DNA of 60,019 bases from Mesorhizobium sp. LNHC252B00 (GTDB lineage: Bacteria; Pseudomonadota; Alphaproteobacteria; Rhizobiales; Rhizobiaceae). Both the position numbers and the translations under genes were made by a program. Below are positions 15,242 to 23,155 of the stretch, piece by piece; position 1 is the stretch's first letter; the number at the start of each line of letters is the position of its first letter. The stretch spans positions 203,311 through 263,329 of the forward strand of contig NZ_AYWO01000009.1 of the NCBI RefSeq assembly GCF_000502955.1. Direction: 5' to 3'. Under the pieces are notes generated by a model, which was not told the origin of the DNA, ran no database searches, and was given only the letters and a program-made list of their open reading frames with translations.

Positions 15242-17692
15242 TCACTCCGCCGCCTGCGCAAAGCCGACCCAGGCCATCGGCCGGAATTCGTGCTTGTCCT
15301 TGCCGGACACGCGTTCCGACCATGGATCGACCTGGGCGAATTTCTGGCTGAAGACGAAGCGGTCGTAATAGGCCTTGCGCTTCTCCCCATCGTCCATGAT
15401 CTGGCGCTTGATCTCGGGGATGCCGACGCGCTTGGCCCATTTGTAGATGCGCTCGAGATAGCGGCCCTGCTCGCGGTACATCTGCGTCAGCGCAACGATA
15501 TGCTCCAGCGCCTCGTCCTCGGTCTTGACCAGTCCGAGCACTTCGGTGCCCTTGATGTCGAGGCCGGCAGCCCCGGCAAAATGGATCTCGTAGCCACTGT
15601 CGACGCAGATGACGCCGACATCCTTGCAGGTCGCCTCGGCGCAGTTGCGCGGACAGCCCGACACCGCCATCTTGACCTTGGCCGGGGTCCACGAGCCCCA
15701 CATGAATTTTTCGATGCGGACGCCAAACCCAGTCGAATCCTGCGTGCCGAAGCGGCACCAGTCGGAGCCGACACAGGTCTTCACGGTGCGCAGGCCCTTG
15801 GCGTAGGCATGACCGGAGACGAAGCCGGCCTGGCCGAGATCCGCCCACACGGCCGGCAGATCCTCCTTGCGGATGCCGAGCATGTCGATGCGTTGGCCGC
15901 CGGTGACCTTGACCATCGGGATCTCGAACTTGTCCACGACGTCGGCAATGGCGCGCAGTTCGGCGGCGTTTGTGACACCCCCCCACATGCGCGGTACCAC
16001 CGAATAGGTGCCGTCCTTCTGGATGTTGGCGTGGACGCGCTCGTTGATGAAGCGTGACTGGTAGTCGTCGGCATAGTCGTCCGGCCAGTCGCAGACGAGA
16101 TAATAGTTGAGCGCCGGCCGGCATTTGGCGCAGCCGCAAGAGGTCGTCCATTCCAATTCCTGCATGACCGCCGGAATGGTCTTCAGGCTCTTGGCCTTGA
16201 TCAGCCGGCGCACCTCGTCATGGCCGAGCGTCGTGCAGCCGCACATCGGCTGCACCGCCGCCGGATTGTATTTGTCGCCGATGGTCAGCACCATCAGCTT
16301 CTCGACCAGCCCGGTGCAGGAGCCGCACGAGGCCGATGCCTTGGTGTGCGCGCGCACGTCGTCGAGCGAGGTCAGGCCCTTGGCCGTGATCGCGCCCGTG
16401 ATCTTTCCCTTGCAAACGCCGTTGCAGCCGCAGATTTCCGCATCATCCGGCAAGGCTGCAACGGCCGCCATAGGGTCCAGCGGGGCACCCCCCTGGTAGG
16501 ACTGGCCGAAGATGAGCGTATCGCGCATCTCTGAAATATCGGTCTGCTTCTTTTTCAGATCGTTGAACCAGGCGCCGTCGGCCGTCTCGCCATAGAGTAC
16601 GGTGCCGATGATACGGTCGTCCTTGAGCACCAGACGCTTGTAGACGCCGGCGGAGGCATCGCGCAGCACGATCTCCTGGCGGTCATCGCCCTCGGCGAAA
16701 TCGCCGAGCGAGAACAATTCGATGCCGGTGACCTTGAGCTTGGTCGGCGTGTCCGAATGGATGAAAGCCGCGGCCTCGTCGCCGGCGAGCTGGCTGGCTG
16801 TCACGCGCGCCATTTCGTAGAGCGGCGCGACCAGCCCATAAACCTGACCGTTGACCTCGGCGCATTCGCCGAGCGCGTAAATATCGGGGTCGTTGCTGCG
16901 CATGCCCGCATCGACGACGATGCCGCGATTGACGGCGATGCCGGCTTCCTTGGCGATTGCGGCGTTCGGTCGGATGCCAACCGCCATGACCACCAGCGTC
17001 GCCGGAATGATGGTGCCGTCGGCAAGTTCCACCTGCTCGACTTTGCCGTTTCCGGTGATCGCCTGGGTGTTGGCCTTGGTGATGACCTTGATGCCTCGCT
17101 GCTCGACTGCGCGCTGCAAGAGGTAGCCGGCAGCCGGATCGAGCTGACGCTCCATCAATGTCGGCATGACATGCAGCACGGTGACGTCCATGCCTTGCGC
17201 ATTCAGCCCGGCTGCCGCCTCCAGGCCGAGCAGGCCGCCGCCGATGACCACGGCCTTGGCCCGCGACTGGGCGGCAAGCATCATCGCCCGGACGTCATCC
17301 AGATCGCGATAGGTCAGCACGCCCGGCAGATTGTGGCCGGGCACCGGGATGATGAACGGCACCGAGCCGGTGGCGATGACGAGCTTGTCGTAGGGCTCGG
17401 TAACGCCATGATCGGACGTGATGGTCTTGGCCTCCCGGTCGATGGCAACGATCTTGTGGCCCTTGTAGAGGGTGATGTTGTTGGCGATGTACCAGCCATC
17501 GCCGTGGATGATGATTTCCTCATAGGCCTTTTCACCGGAGAGAACCGGCGACAGCATGATGCGGTCGTAATTGACGCGCGGCTCGGCGTTGAAGATGGTG
17601 ACCTGGTAGCGGCCCGGAGCCTTTTCCAGGAGATGCTCAAGCATGCGCCCAGGGGCCATGCCGTTGCCGATGATGACGAGTTTTTCGGTCAT
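15242..17692 (-). CDS. nirB: Nitrite reductase large subunit
   Basis: An 816-residue NADH-dependent nitrite reductase. Order: an FAD/NAD pyridine nucleotide-disulfide oxidoreductase domain (about 1-400; VIIGNGMAPG and VVIGGGLLGLEAA), two BFD-like 2Fe-2S segments (CGCNGVCKG, CGSCTG; about 415-520), and a siroheme/4Fe-4S reductase domain (about 540-780). The siroheme and cluster Cys are visible as TCVGSDWCRFG and GCPRNCAEA. It reduces nitrite to ammonium with NirD. The start at 17692 (MTEKLVIIGNG) is preferred to an upstream in-frame start at 17716. It follows the MFS transporter gene by 20 bp. Confidence 0.96.
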   Translation of the reverse strand: MTEKLVIIGNGMAPGRMLEHLLEKAPGRYQVTIFNAEPRVNYDRIMLSPVLSGEKAYEEIIIHGDGWYIANNITLYKGHKIVAIDREAKTITSDHGVTEPYDKLVIATGSVPFIIPVPGHNLPGVLTYRDLDDVRAMMLAAQSRAKAVVIGGGLLGLEAAAGLNAQGMDVTVLHVMPTLMERQLDPAAGYLLQRAVEQRGIKVITKANTQAITGNGKVEQVELADGTIIPATLVVMAVGIRPNAAIAKEAGIAVNRGIVVDAGMRSNDPDIYALGECAEVNGQVYGLVAPLYEMARVTASQLAGDEAAAFIHSDTPTKLKVTGIELFSLGDFAEGDDRQEIVLRDASAGVYKRLVLKDDRIIGTVLYGETADGAWFNDLKKKQTDISEMRDTLIFGQSYQGGAPLDPMAAVAALPDDAEICGCNGVCKGKITGAITAKGLTSLDDVRAHTKASASCGSCTGLVEKLMVLTIGDKYNPAAVQPMCGCTTLGHDEVRRLIKAKSLKTIPAVMQELEWTTSCGCAKCRPALNYYLVCDWPDDYADDYQSRFINERVHANIQKDGTYSVVPRMWGGVTNAAELRAIADVVDKFEIPMVKVTGGQRIDMLGIRKEDLPAVWADLGQAGFVSGHAYAKGLRTVKTCVGSDWCRFGTQDSTGFGVRIEKFMWGSWTPAKVKMAVSGCPRNCAEATCKDVGVICVDSGYEIHFAGAAGLDIKGTEVLGLVKTEDEALEHIVALTQMYREQGRYLERIYKWAKRVGIPEIKRQIMDDGEKRKAYYDRFVFSQKFAQVDPWSERVSGKDKHEFRPMAWVGFAQAAE

Positions 17693-17712
17693 ATTCCTGA
17701 TCCGCTCCGGTC

Positions 17713-19014
17713 TCACTCAGCCGCGTATGAAAGGGCTGGGGCTTCGGCAGATGCCGCACGCTCCATCCGCCGAATACTGAACTGCATCCAGGCAAAGCAA
17801 GCGACGACGATGACAAAGAGCAGCATGAAGCAGCTCGACCAGACGCCCGTGAGGTCGTTGAGCGCGCCGAAGGCAATCGGCAGGACGAAACCGCCGAGCC
17901 CGCCGATCATGCCGACAACGCCGCCGACTGCGCCAACGCTGCCTGGATAGTAGGCCGGTATGTGCTTGTAGACGGCAGCCTTGCCGAGGCTCATGAAGAA
18001 GCCGAGCACGCTTGCGACGGCTATGAAAGCCAGCGGCCCGATGGCGAAGTGGAAGGCGATCGGCCCGGTAATGCCGTGCACGATATAATCCGTGGGCGGC
18101 AGCGACAGGATCAACGCGGCGACGGACGACACCGCGAAGGTCCAATAGAGCACGGTGCGAGCGCCGATCCGATCGGAAAGCACGCCGCCATAGGCGCGGA
18201 AGACACTCGCCGGGATCGAATAGGCTGCGCCGATCATGCCGGCGGTCGCGATGCCGAAGCCGTAGACGCCGATCAAGTAGCGCGGCAACCACAGCGACAG
18301 TGCCACGAACCCGCCAAAGGCGAAGAAGTAGTAGAAGGCGAAGCGCCAGACCTGCACGTTCTTCAGCGGCGCGAATTCCTCCCAGAACTTTCTCGCCGGT
18401 GCCGCCTTGCCGGCGCGGCGCTCACGTATGACCGGGTCGTCGCCCGTCGTGAACCAGAAAACGACGGCCATGACGACCAGCGCGGCCGCCCAGATCAGCG
18501 CGACCGACTGCCATCCCCAGGACAGAAACACGAACGGCGCCAGGAACTTGGTGACCGCGGCCCCGACATTACCGACACCGAAAATGCCGAGCGCCGTACC
18601 TTGCTTGCCGGCAGGGAAGAAGCGCGAAACATAGGCGACACCGACGGCGAAGGAGCCGCCGGCCAGCCCGACGCCGAGCGCGGCGATCAGCATTTGCACA
18701 TAGGTGTGCGCAAAAGCCAGCAGGAAGGTCGCGACCGCCGCAGCAAGCATGGTCGCGGTGTAGACCAGCCGCCCGCCAAAGCGGTCCGTCCAGATGCCGA
18801 GCAGCATGCGTACGAGCGAGCCGGTGAGAATTGGTGTGCCGACGAGCAGGCCGAACTCCGTCTCGTTCAGCCCAAGCTCCGTCTTTATGCGGATGCCGAT
18901 GATTGAAAAGATCGTCCACACCGCGAAGCAGACGGTGAAGGCGATGGTGGACATCATGAGCGCCTGCCGGGAAGCATTGTCCTGGCTCGGCGCGGCTGGG
19001 AGATTTGCGGTCAT
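17713..19014 (-). CDS. narK: Nitrate/nitrite MFS transporter (NarK/NasA type)
   Basis: A 433-residue membrane protein with about 12 hydrophobic segments. Nitrate-porter signatures are present: GTPILTGSLVRMLLGIWTDR near the start and GVVGMIGGLGGFVLP in the C-terminal half. It moves nitrate or nitrite across the inner membrane and is the first structural gene of the nirB-nirD-nasA operon. Upstream lie a truncated nrtA start and a duplicated regulatory leader, so its expression is probably controlled like nrtA, by sigma-54/NtrC and NasT antitermination. The genome therefore has both an ABC and an MFS route for nitrate uptake. Confidence 0.94.
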   Translation of the reverse strand: MTANLPAAPSQDNASRQALMMSTIAFTVCFAVWTIFSIIGIRIKTELGLNETEFGLLVGTPILTGSLVRMLLGIWTDRFGGRLVYTATMLAAAVATFLLAFAHTYVQMLIAALGVGLAGGSFAVGVAYVSRFFPAGKQGTALGIFGVGNVGAAVTKFLAPFVFLSWGWQSVALIWAAALVVMAVVFWFTTGDDPVIRERRAGKAAPARKFWEEFAPLKNVQVWRFAFYYFFAFGGFVALSLWLPRYLIGVYGFGIATAGMIGAAYSIPASVFRAYGGVLSDRIGARTVLYWTFAVSSVAALILSLPPTDYIVHGITGPIAFHFAIGPLAFIAVASVLGFFMSLGKAAVYKHIPAYYPGSVGAVGGVVGMIGGLGGFVLPIAFGALNDLTGVWSSCFMLLFVIVVACFAWMQFSIRRMERAASAEAPALSYAAE

Positions 19015-19072
19015 TATCAGGCTCCGGTTTGCGGCGTGGGAGGCACCGCCCTTGTCTGTTCGTTCACGGCTG

Positions 19073-19273
19073 TCAGCGGCGCGGCATCGGCGAACTGGTT
19101 GAAACCGACCTCTGCGCGGTCACACTAAGGCCCTTGCCGTCAGTCTTGGCGCCTGCGGGAAAGAGGAGGAGCGCAGCGGTGAACAGCGCCGCCGTCAGCG
19201 CGCTGCTGGCCAGAAAATCGCGGCGCGCGAAGTCCGCGAGGGAAGCGCCAGTTCCGATCCGTTTCGTCATCAT
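19073..19273 (-). pseudogene. Truncated nrtA start: TAT signal peptide remnant
   Basis: A 66-codon frame whose first about 45 residues mirror the NrtA precursor encoded at 21480-22799: both begin MMTKRI, carry a twin-arginine signal (ARRDFL here, TRRNFL there) and a hydrophobic Ala-rich stretch ending LFPAGA / LLPSGA. Similarity stops after that and the frame ends 58 bp before narK. It is best read as the 5' end of a duplicated nrtA that came along with the duplicated leader. It might still be translated as a leader peptide. Confidence 0.7.
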
Positions 19274-19325
19274 CGTCTCCGGTTGGGCGCCGCTTGTGAC
19301 CAGCGCCGTCGATCGCGTGTTCGGT

Positions 19326-19400
19326 CAAAACAAAAAAGCTGCCGGCCAGGCCGCCGCGTCCGTTTATCCGGGATCGCGTATTGGCCTGAGCAGCAGCTTT
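19326..19400 (-). terminator. Intrinsic terminator in duplicated nitrate leader
   Basis: In the minus-strand RNA, AAAGCUGCUGCUCAGGCC (19400-19383) pairs with GGCCUGGCCGGCAGCUUU (19352-19335), almost an 18-bp stem, followed by a U-rich run (UUUUUUGUUUUG). It lies upstream of the nrtA remnant and narK. The stem differs from the copy at 22852-22927 by changes that mostly keep pairing, which supports a selected structure. It is the expected stop to be overcome by NasT. Confidence 0.75.
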
Positions 19401-19407
19401 GCTTGTG

Positions 19408-19425
19408 GCGCCCGCCATTGGACGC
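19408..19425 (-). promoter_or_regulatory. ANTAR-type hexaloop hairpin (copy 1)
   Basis: The minus-strand RNA GCGUCC-AAUGGC-GGGCGC forms a 6-bp stem with a six-base loop that has A at position 1 and G at position 4, the known recognition features for ANTAR antiterminators. It lies just before the terminator and is identical to the hairpin at 22935-22952. NasT, an ANTAR protein, is encoded in this cluster. Confidence 0.7.
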
Positions 19426-19460
19426 CGTGTCACTTGGCCCTTGCGGACCTACATTCTGAT

Positions 19461-19478
19461 AAGCAGGAAGCGTGCCAA
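19461..19478 (-). promoter_or_regulatory. Sigma-54 promoter for narK-nirBD-nasA
   Basis: The minus strand reads TTGGCACGCTTCCTGCTT: a TGGCACG -24 block and a TGCT -12 block with the exact 12-bp spacing of GG to GC. It points into the duplicated leader. It fits NtrC control of nitrogen assimilation. Confidence 0.75.
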
Positions 19479-19587
19479 TTCGACAGCGCTCTGAATTATC
19501 GAATGAAATCAATGTGAACCGCAGCCGCACGACTTTTGACCAAGCCCGGCAGCGGATCAAAGATTAGTCAGAATGCCTTGCACAGCA

Positions 19588-19602
19588 GCATAATATTTGT
19601 GC
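19588..19602. promoter_or_regulatory. NtrC-like site upstream of duplicated promoter
   Basis: GCATAATATTTGTGC matches the NtrC pattern GCAC-N7-GTGC with one mismatch. It lies about 110-140 bp upstream of the sigma-54 promoter, the usual enhancer range. Confidence 0.45.
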
Positions 19603-19652
19603 AATGCGGTATGCTGCCCATTGCCGGTGCAGATTGTTTTTCGGTCACGGCC

Positions 19653-20450
19653 TTACTCCGCTGCTTCGACGAAGCGGTGGCGTTCGTAGAGGAACTTCAG
19701 CACCGCCTCGCGGCAGCGCAGGAAGGTGCGGTCGGAAGAGAGTTCGACGCGGCGGCGCGGCCTGGCCAGCGGCACGGCAAGCACCTCTCCAATGGTCGCC
19801 GCCGGGCCGTTGGTCATCATGACGATGCGGTCGGAGAGCAGCACCGCCTCGTCGACATCATGGGTGATCATGATCGTCGTCGAGCCGAGCCTGGAATGGA
19901 TGTCCATCACCGCGTCCTGCAGATGGGCGCGCGTGAGCGCATCCAGTGCGCCGAACGGCTCGTCGAGCAGCAGGATCTTCGGCTCCATGGCCAGCGCCCG
20001 GGCAATGCCGACGCGCTGCTTCATGCCGCCGGAGATTTCCGCCGGGCGCTTGTCCTTGGCATGCGCCATCTGCACGAGATCGAGATTGCGCATGATCCAG
20101 TCATGCCGCTCGGCCCTGCTCTTCGAGCGACCGAAGACCTTCGACACGGCGAGGTTGATGTTTTCGTAGACGGTCAGCCACGGCAGCAGCGAGTGGTTCT
20201 GGAACACGACCGCGCGTTCGGGTCCGGGGCTGTCGACCTCCTTGTCCTCGAGCAGCACGGCGCCGGCGGACACCTTGGTCAGCCCGGCGATCAGGTTCAG
20301 CAGGGTCGACTTGCCGCAGCCGGAATGGCCGATGATGGAGACGAATTCGCCCTTGTCTATGGTCAGCCGGATGTCTTTCAGCACCTCGCTGACCTGGATG
20401 CCGCGGGCGAAGGATTTGTCGATATGGTCGAGTTTCAGATAGGCCGTCAT
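19653..20450 (-). CDS. Nitrate ABC transporter ATP-binding protein (NrtC/NrtD type)
   Basis: A 265-residue ATPase. Walker A is GHSGCGKST, the Q-loop lies in VVFQNHSLLPWL, the signature is ISGGMKQRV, Walker B is LLLDEPFGALD and the H-loop is ITHDVDEA. It lacks the extra NrtA-like domain of cyanobacterial NrtC. The start at 20450 (MTAYLKLDHIDKSF) gives the standard length; the open frame extends upstream without meaning. It follows the permease by 11 bp and energises nitrate uptake with NrtA and NrtB. Confidence 0.94.
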   Translation of the reverse strand: MTAYLKLDHIDKSFARGIQVSEVLKDIRLTIDKGEFVSIIGHSGCGKSTLLNLIAGLTKVSAGAVLLEDKEVDSPGPERAVVFQNHSLLPWLTVYENINLAVSKVFGRSKSRAERHDWIMRNLDLVQMAHAKDKRPAEISGGMKQRVGIARALAMEPKILLLDEPFGALDALTRAHLQDAVMDIHSRLGSTTIMITHDVDEAVLLSDRIVMMTNGPAATIGEVLAVPLARPRRRVELSSDRTFLRCREAVLKFLYERHRFVEAAE

Positions 20451-20461
20451 CGCCCCTCCCC

Positions 20462-21352
20462 TCACTTTGCCGTTGTGCCACGGGTGACGAAGGCGCCGAC
20501 CGCAGCGACCAAACGGTCGAGGCAGAAACCGGTGACGCCGATATAGGCGAGCGCGACGATGATGTCGGGCAGCCGCGACGAGTTCCACGCGTCCCAGATG
20601 AAGAAGCCGATGCCGACGCCGCCGGTCAGCATTTCGGCGGCGACGATGGCGAGCCAGGACAGGCCGATGCCGATCCTCAAGCCGGTGAAGATGTAGGGCG
20701 CGGCGGCCGGCACCATGATTTTCACGAAGAACTCGAACTGGTTGAGCCGCAGGATGCGCGAGACGTTGCGGTAATCCTCGGGGATGTTGCGTACGCCGAC
20801 GGCGGTGTTGATGATGATCGGCCAGATCGAGGTGATGAAGATGACGAAGATCGCCGACGGGCTGGAATCGCGAAACGCGGCCAGCGACAGCGGCAGCCAC
20901 GCCAGCGGCGGCACGGTACGCAGGATCTGGAACACCGGGTCGAGACCGCGCATCGCCCAGATCGACTGGCCGACCAGCGCGCCGAGCGCCACGCCGACGA
21001 TCGCCGCCAGGCCAAAGCCGATGGCAACGCGCTGCAGCGAGATCAGTACGCGCCAGGCGAGCCCGATATCCTGCGGGCCATTGTCGAAGAACGGATGCGC
21101 GATCAAATCATAGGCCTCGTTCCACACCTGACTCGGCGGCGGCAGGCTTGATGTCGGCGACGAGCAGGCGATCTGCCAGACGACCAGCATGATGGCAATG
21201 ACGATGGCCGGCGGCACCAGCGCCCTGGCCAGCTTGCCAGCGATGGCGAGCAGATCGAAGCGGCGCCGCGTCTTGGCGGTGAAAGCGATCACCGCCGCCG
21301 GTTTCGCGGGGAACGCCTTCACCTTTGTGTCCTCGATAGTCTGGATCGACAT
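20462..21352 (-). CDS. nrtB: Nitrate ABC transporter permease
   Basis: A 296-residue inner-membrane permease with six hydrophobic segments. The NrtB-type signature is visible as QILRTVPPLAWLPLSLAAF and IIINTAVGVRNIPEDY. I chose the ATG at 21352; a TTG at 21388 would add 12 residues but has no better ribosome site. Unlike the other genes of the operon it is preceded by a 127-bp spacer with strong GC-rich hairpins. Confidence 0.93.
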   Translation of the reverse strand: MSIQTIEDTKVKAFPAKPAAVIAFTAKTRRRFDLLAIAGKLARALVPPAIVIAIMLVVWQIACSSPTSSLPPPSQVWNEAYDLIAHPFFDNGPQDIGLAWRVLISLQRVAIGFGLAAIVGVALGALVGQSIWAMRGLDPVFQILRTVPPLAWLPLSLAAFRDSSPSAIFVIFITSIWPIIINTAVGVRNIPEDYRNVSRILRLNQFEFFVKIMVPAAAPYIFTGLRIGIGLSWLAIVAAEMLTGGVGIGFFIWDAWNSSRLPDIIVALAYIGVTGFCLDRLVAAVGAFVTRGTTAK

Positions 21353-21384
21353 GTCCGGGAAAAACTCCGTGGTCGGGATTTGCG

Positions 21385-21479
21385 ACAAACGGCGCGAGCG
21401 CCGCTTGCGTGCGGCAACGGCGCAAGCGGCGCCGCTGCGCTTGGGGTCGACAAACGGCGCACTGCGCCGTTTGCGGCGG
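21385..21479 (-). other. GC-rich tandem hairpins between nrtA and nrtB
   Basis: The spacer holds a perfect 9-bp inverted repeat (AAACGGCGC-ACT-GCGCCGTTT, 21452-21472). A second shorter palindrome shares the AAACGGCGC arm near 21388, and a third GC-rich one lies between them. There is no U-run, so these are more likely mRNA-stabilising or processing stems that lower the permease-to-binding-protein ratio than terminators. Confidence 0.5.
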
Positions 21480-22799
21480 TCAAGCCGAGGCCTTGATCTT
21501 CAGGCTGTCGAGATAGGCGGACGGGTTGGCCGGATCGAAGATCTTGCCGTCGAAGAAGGTCTCGACGCCGCGCGACGACGACGCCGGGATGTCGGCTGCC
21601 GCGACGCCAAGGTCCTTGGCCGCCTCGCGCCACAGATCCTCGCGGTTGACCTGGTCGACCAGCGCCTTGAGATCGGTGGACGGCGCGAATTTGCCCCAGC
21701 GGATGTTCTCGGCGAGGAACCACGTATCGTGGCTCTTGAACGGATAGGAGACGCCGCCTTTCCAGAACTTCATGTAGAGATCGGTGCCGTTGGCGACGCG
21801 GCCGTTGCCGTAGTTGATGTCGCCCTTGAGGCGGCCGATGATATCGGCGACGGGCACGTTCATCCATTGCCGCTTGCCGATGATGGCGGCCATCTCGTCC
21901 TTGTTCTCGCTGGCCTCGCACCATTGCTGGGCTTCCATCACGGCCATCAGGATCGCCTTGGTGGCGTTCGGGTACTTCTCGATGAATTCGGCGCGCAGGC
22001 CGAGCGCCTTTTCCGGATGCCCCTTCCACAATTCGCCTGTCGTGGCAGCGGTGAAGCCGACGCCCTGGTGGACGAGTTGCTCGTTCCATGGCTCGCCGAC
22101 ACAGAACACGTCCATGTTGCCGACCTTCATGTTGGCCACCATCTGCGGCGGCGGCACGACGATGGTCGAGACGTCCTTGTCGGGATCGATGCCGCCGGCG
22201 GCGAGCCAGTAGCGCAGCCACAAATCATGCGTGCCGCCCGGGAAGGTCATGGCGGCCTTGATTTCTTTGCCGGCCGCCTTTTTGGCGGCGAAGGCGTCCT
22301 TCAGCTTCGAGGCATCGAGGCCGACACCGGTGCCGGCATATTCCTGGGCGACCGAAATGCCCTGGCAGTCGTAGTTGAGCCGCGCCACGATCGCCATCGG
22401 CATCGGCTGGTTGTTCTGCGTCACCTTGCCGGTGTGCATGAGATAAGGCAGCGGCGTCAGGATGTGAGCGCCGTCGATGCCGTTGGCCGCGCCGCCGAGC
22501 ATCAGATTGTCACGTGTCGCGCCCCAGGAGGCCTGTTTGAGCACCTCGACATCGGGCATGCCGAACTTGGCGAACAACCCTTTCTCCTTGGCGATCATCA
22601 GCGGAGCCGCATCGGTCAGCGCGATGAAGCCGAGCTTGGCGCCTGTGACTTCCGGAGCGGCAGTTGCGGCATGGGCGCCGGAGGGCAGCAGCGCACGCGC
22701 GGCCGCCAGGGTTGCCGCGGTGGCAGCACTTGCCATCAGGAAATTGCGGCGAGTCATTCCCTCGAGAGGGGCTTCAGTCTTGATGCGTTTCGTCATCAT
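21480..22799 (-). CDS. nrtA: Nitrate ABC transporter substrate-binding protein
   Basis: A 439-residue protein with a twin-arginine signal (TRRNFL, about residues 16-21, cleavage near SGAHA), exported folded to the periplasm. The mature region is a typical nitrate-binding NrtA: KLGFIALTDAAPLMIAKEKG, MTFPGGTHDLWLRYWLAA, and VGEPWNEQLVHQGVGF. It captures nitrate for NrtB and the ATPase. The gene follows a sigma-54 promoter and a NasT-type attenuated leader. NasS next door is a paralogue lacking a signal peptide. Confidence 0.96.
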   Translation of the reverse strand: MMTKRIKTEAPLEGMTRRNFLMASAATAATLAAARALLPSGAHAATAAPEVTGAKLGFIALTDAAPLMIAKEKGLFAKFGMPDVEVLKQASWGATRDNLMLGGAANGIDGAHILTPLPYLMHTGKVTQNNQPMPMAIVARLNYDCQGISVAQEYAGTGVGLDASKLKDAFAAKKAAGKEIKAAMTFPGGTHDLWLRYWLAAGGIDPDKDVSTIVVPPPQMVANMKVGNMDVFCVGEPWNEQLVHQGVGFTAATTGELWKGHPEKALGLRAEFIEKYPNATKAILMAVMEAQQWCEASENKDEMAAIIGKRQWMNVPVADIIGRLKGDINYGNGRVANGTDLYMKFWKGGVSYPFKSHDTWFLAENIRWGKFAPSTDLKALVDQVNREDLWREAAKDLGVAAADIPASSSRGVETFFDGKIFDPANPSAYLDSLKIKASA

Positions 22800-22851
22800 C
22801 GTCTCCCGTTGGGCACTGCTTGGGATCAGCGCCGTCGATTGCGTGTTCGAT

Positions 22852-22927
22852 CAAAACAAGAAAGCCGCCGGCCAGGCCGCGCGCGTCCGTCCATCCGGGA
22901 TCGCGTGTTGACCTGAGCGGCAGCTTT
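22852..22927 (-). terminator. Intrinsic terminator in nrtA leader
   Basis: In the RNA, AAAGCUGCCGCUCAGGUC pairs with GGCCUGGCCGGCGGCUUU, with wobble and compensatory pairs relative to the other copy, and is followed by a U-rich run (CUUGUUUUGA). It lies about 50 bp before nrtA and just downstream of the ANTAR-type hairpin, so transcription should stop here unless NasT is bound. Confidence 0.75.
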
Positions 22928-22934
22928 GCCTGTA

Positions 22935-22952
22935 GCGCCCGCCATTGGACGC
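22935..22952 (-). promoter_or_regulatory. ANTAR-type hexaloop hairpin (copy 2)
   Basis: Same stem and AAUGGC loop as copy 1. A preceding hairpin in the RNA (GACUC-UUCUCG-GGGUC, about 22960-22976) also has a six-base loop and could be the partner stem, but it lacks the A1/G4 pattern. Confidence 0.7.
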
Positions 22953-22987
22953 CTGTTCCGTGACCCCGAGAAGAGTCTGCTTATTAC

Positions 22988-23006
22988 AAAGCAGGAACCA
23001 TGCCAG
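22988..23006 (-). promoter_or_regulatory. Sigma-54 promoter for nrtAB
   Basis: The minus strand reads CTGGCATGGTTCCTGCTTT, with TGGCATG and CTGCT blocks at exact -24/-12 spacing. The transcript would start about 25-30 bp before the hexaloop hairpins. Confidence 0.75.
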
Positions 23007-23114
23007 TTTCGGAATGGATGACAAATATCAATGATATCAATGAGATGCCACAATCGTCGGCGCGCCGGCCCGCCGGGCGAGCAAGCCAAAGATTGTTCAT
23101 TAGCGCTGGTGCAC

Positions 23115-23129
23115 GCACAACTTTTGTGC
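23115..23129. promoter_or_regulatory. NtrC enhancer site upstream of nrtA
   Basis: GCACAACTTTTGTGC is an exact GCAC-N7-GTGC palindrome, the NtrC consensus, about 110 bp upstream of the sigma-54 promoter and close to the end of nasS. Confidence 0.65.
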
Positions 23130-23155
23130 AATGCACAAGAGTGGCGCGGAAATGA

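Noticed and set aside
21189..22916. 575-codon plus-strand open frame over nrtA and nrtB
   Set aside because: It is a shadow of two well-recognised genes and has no domain of its own.
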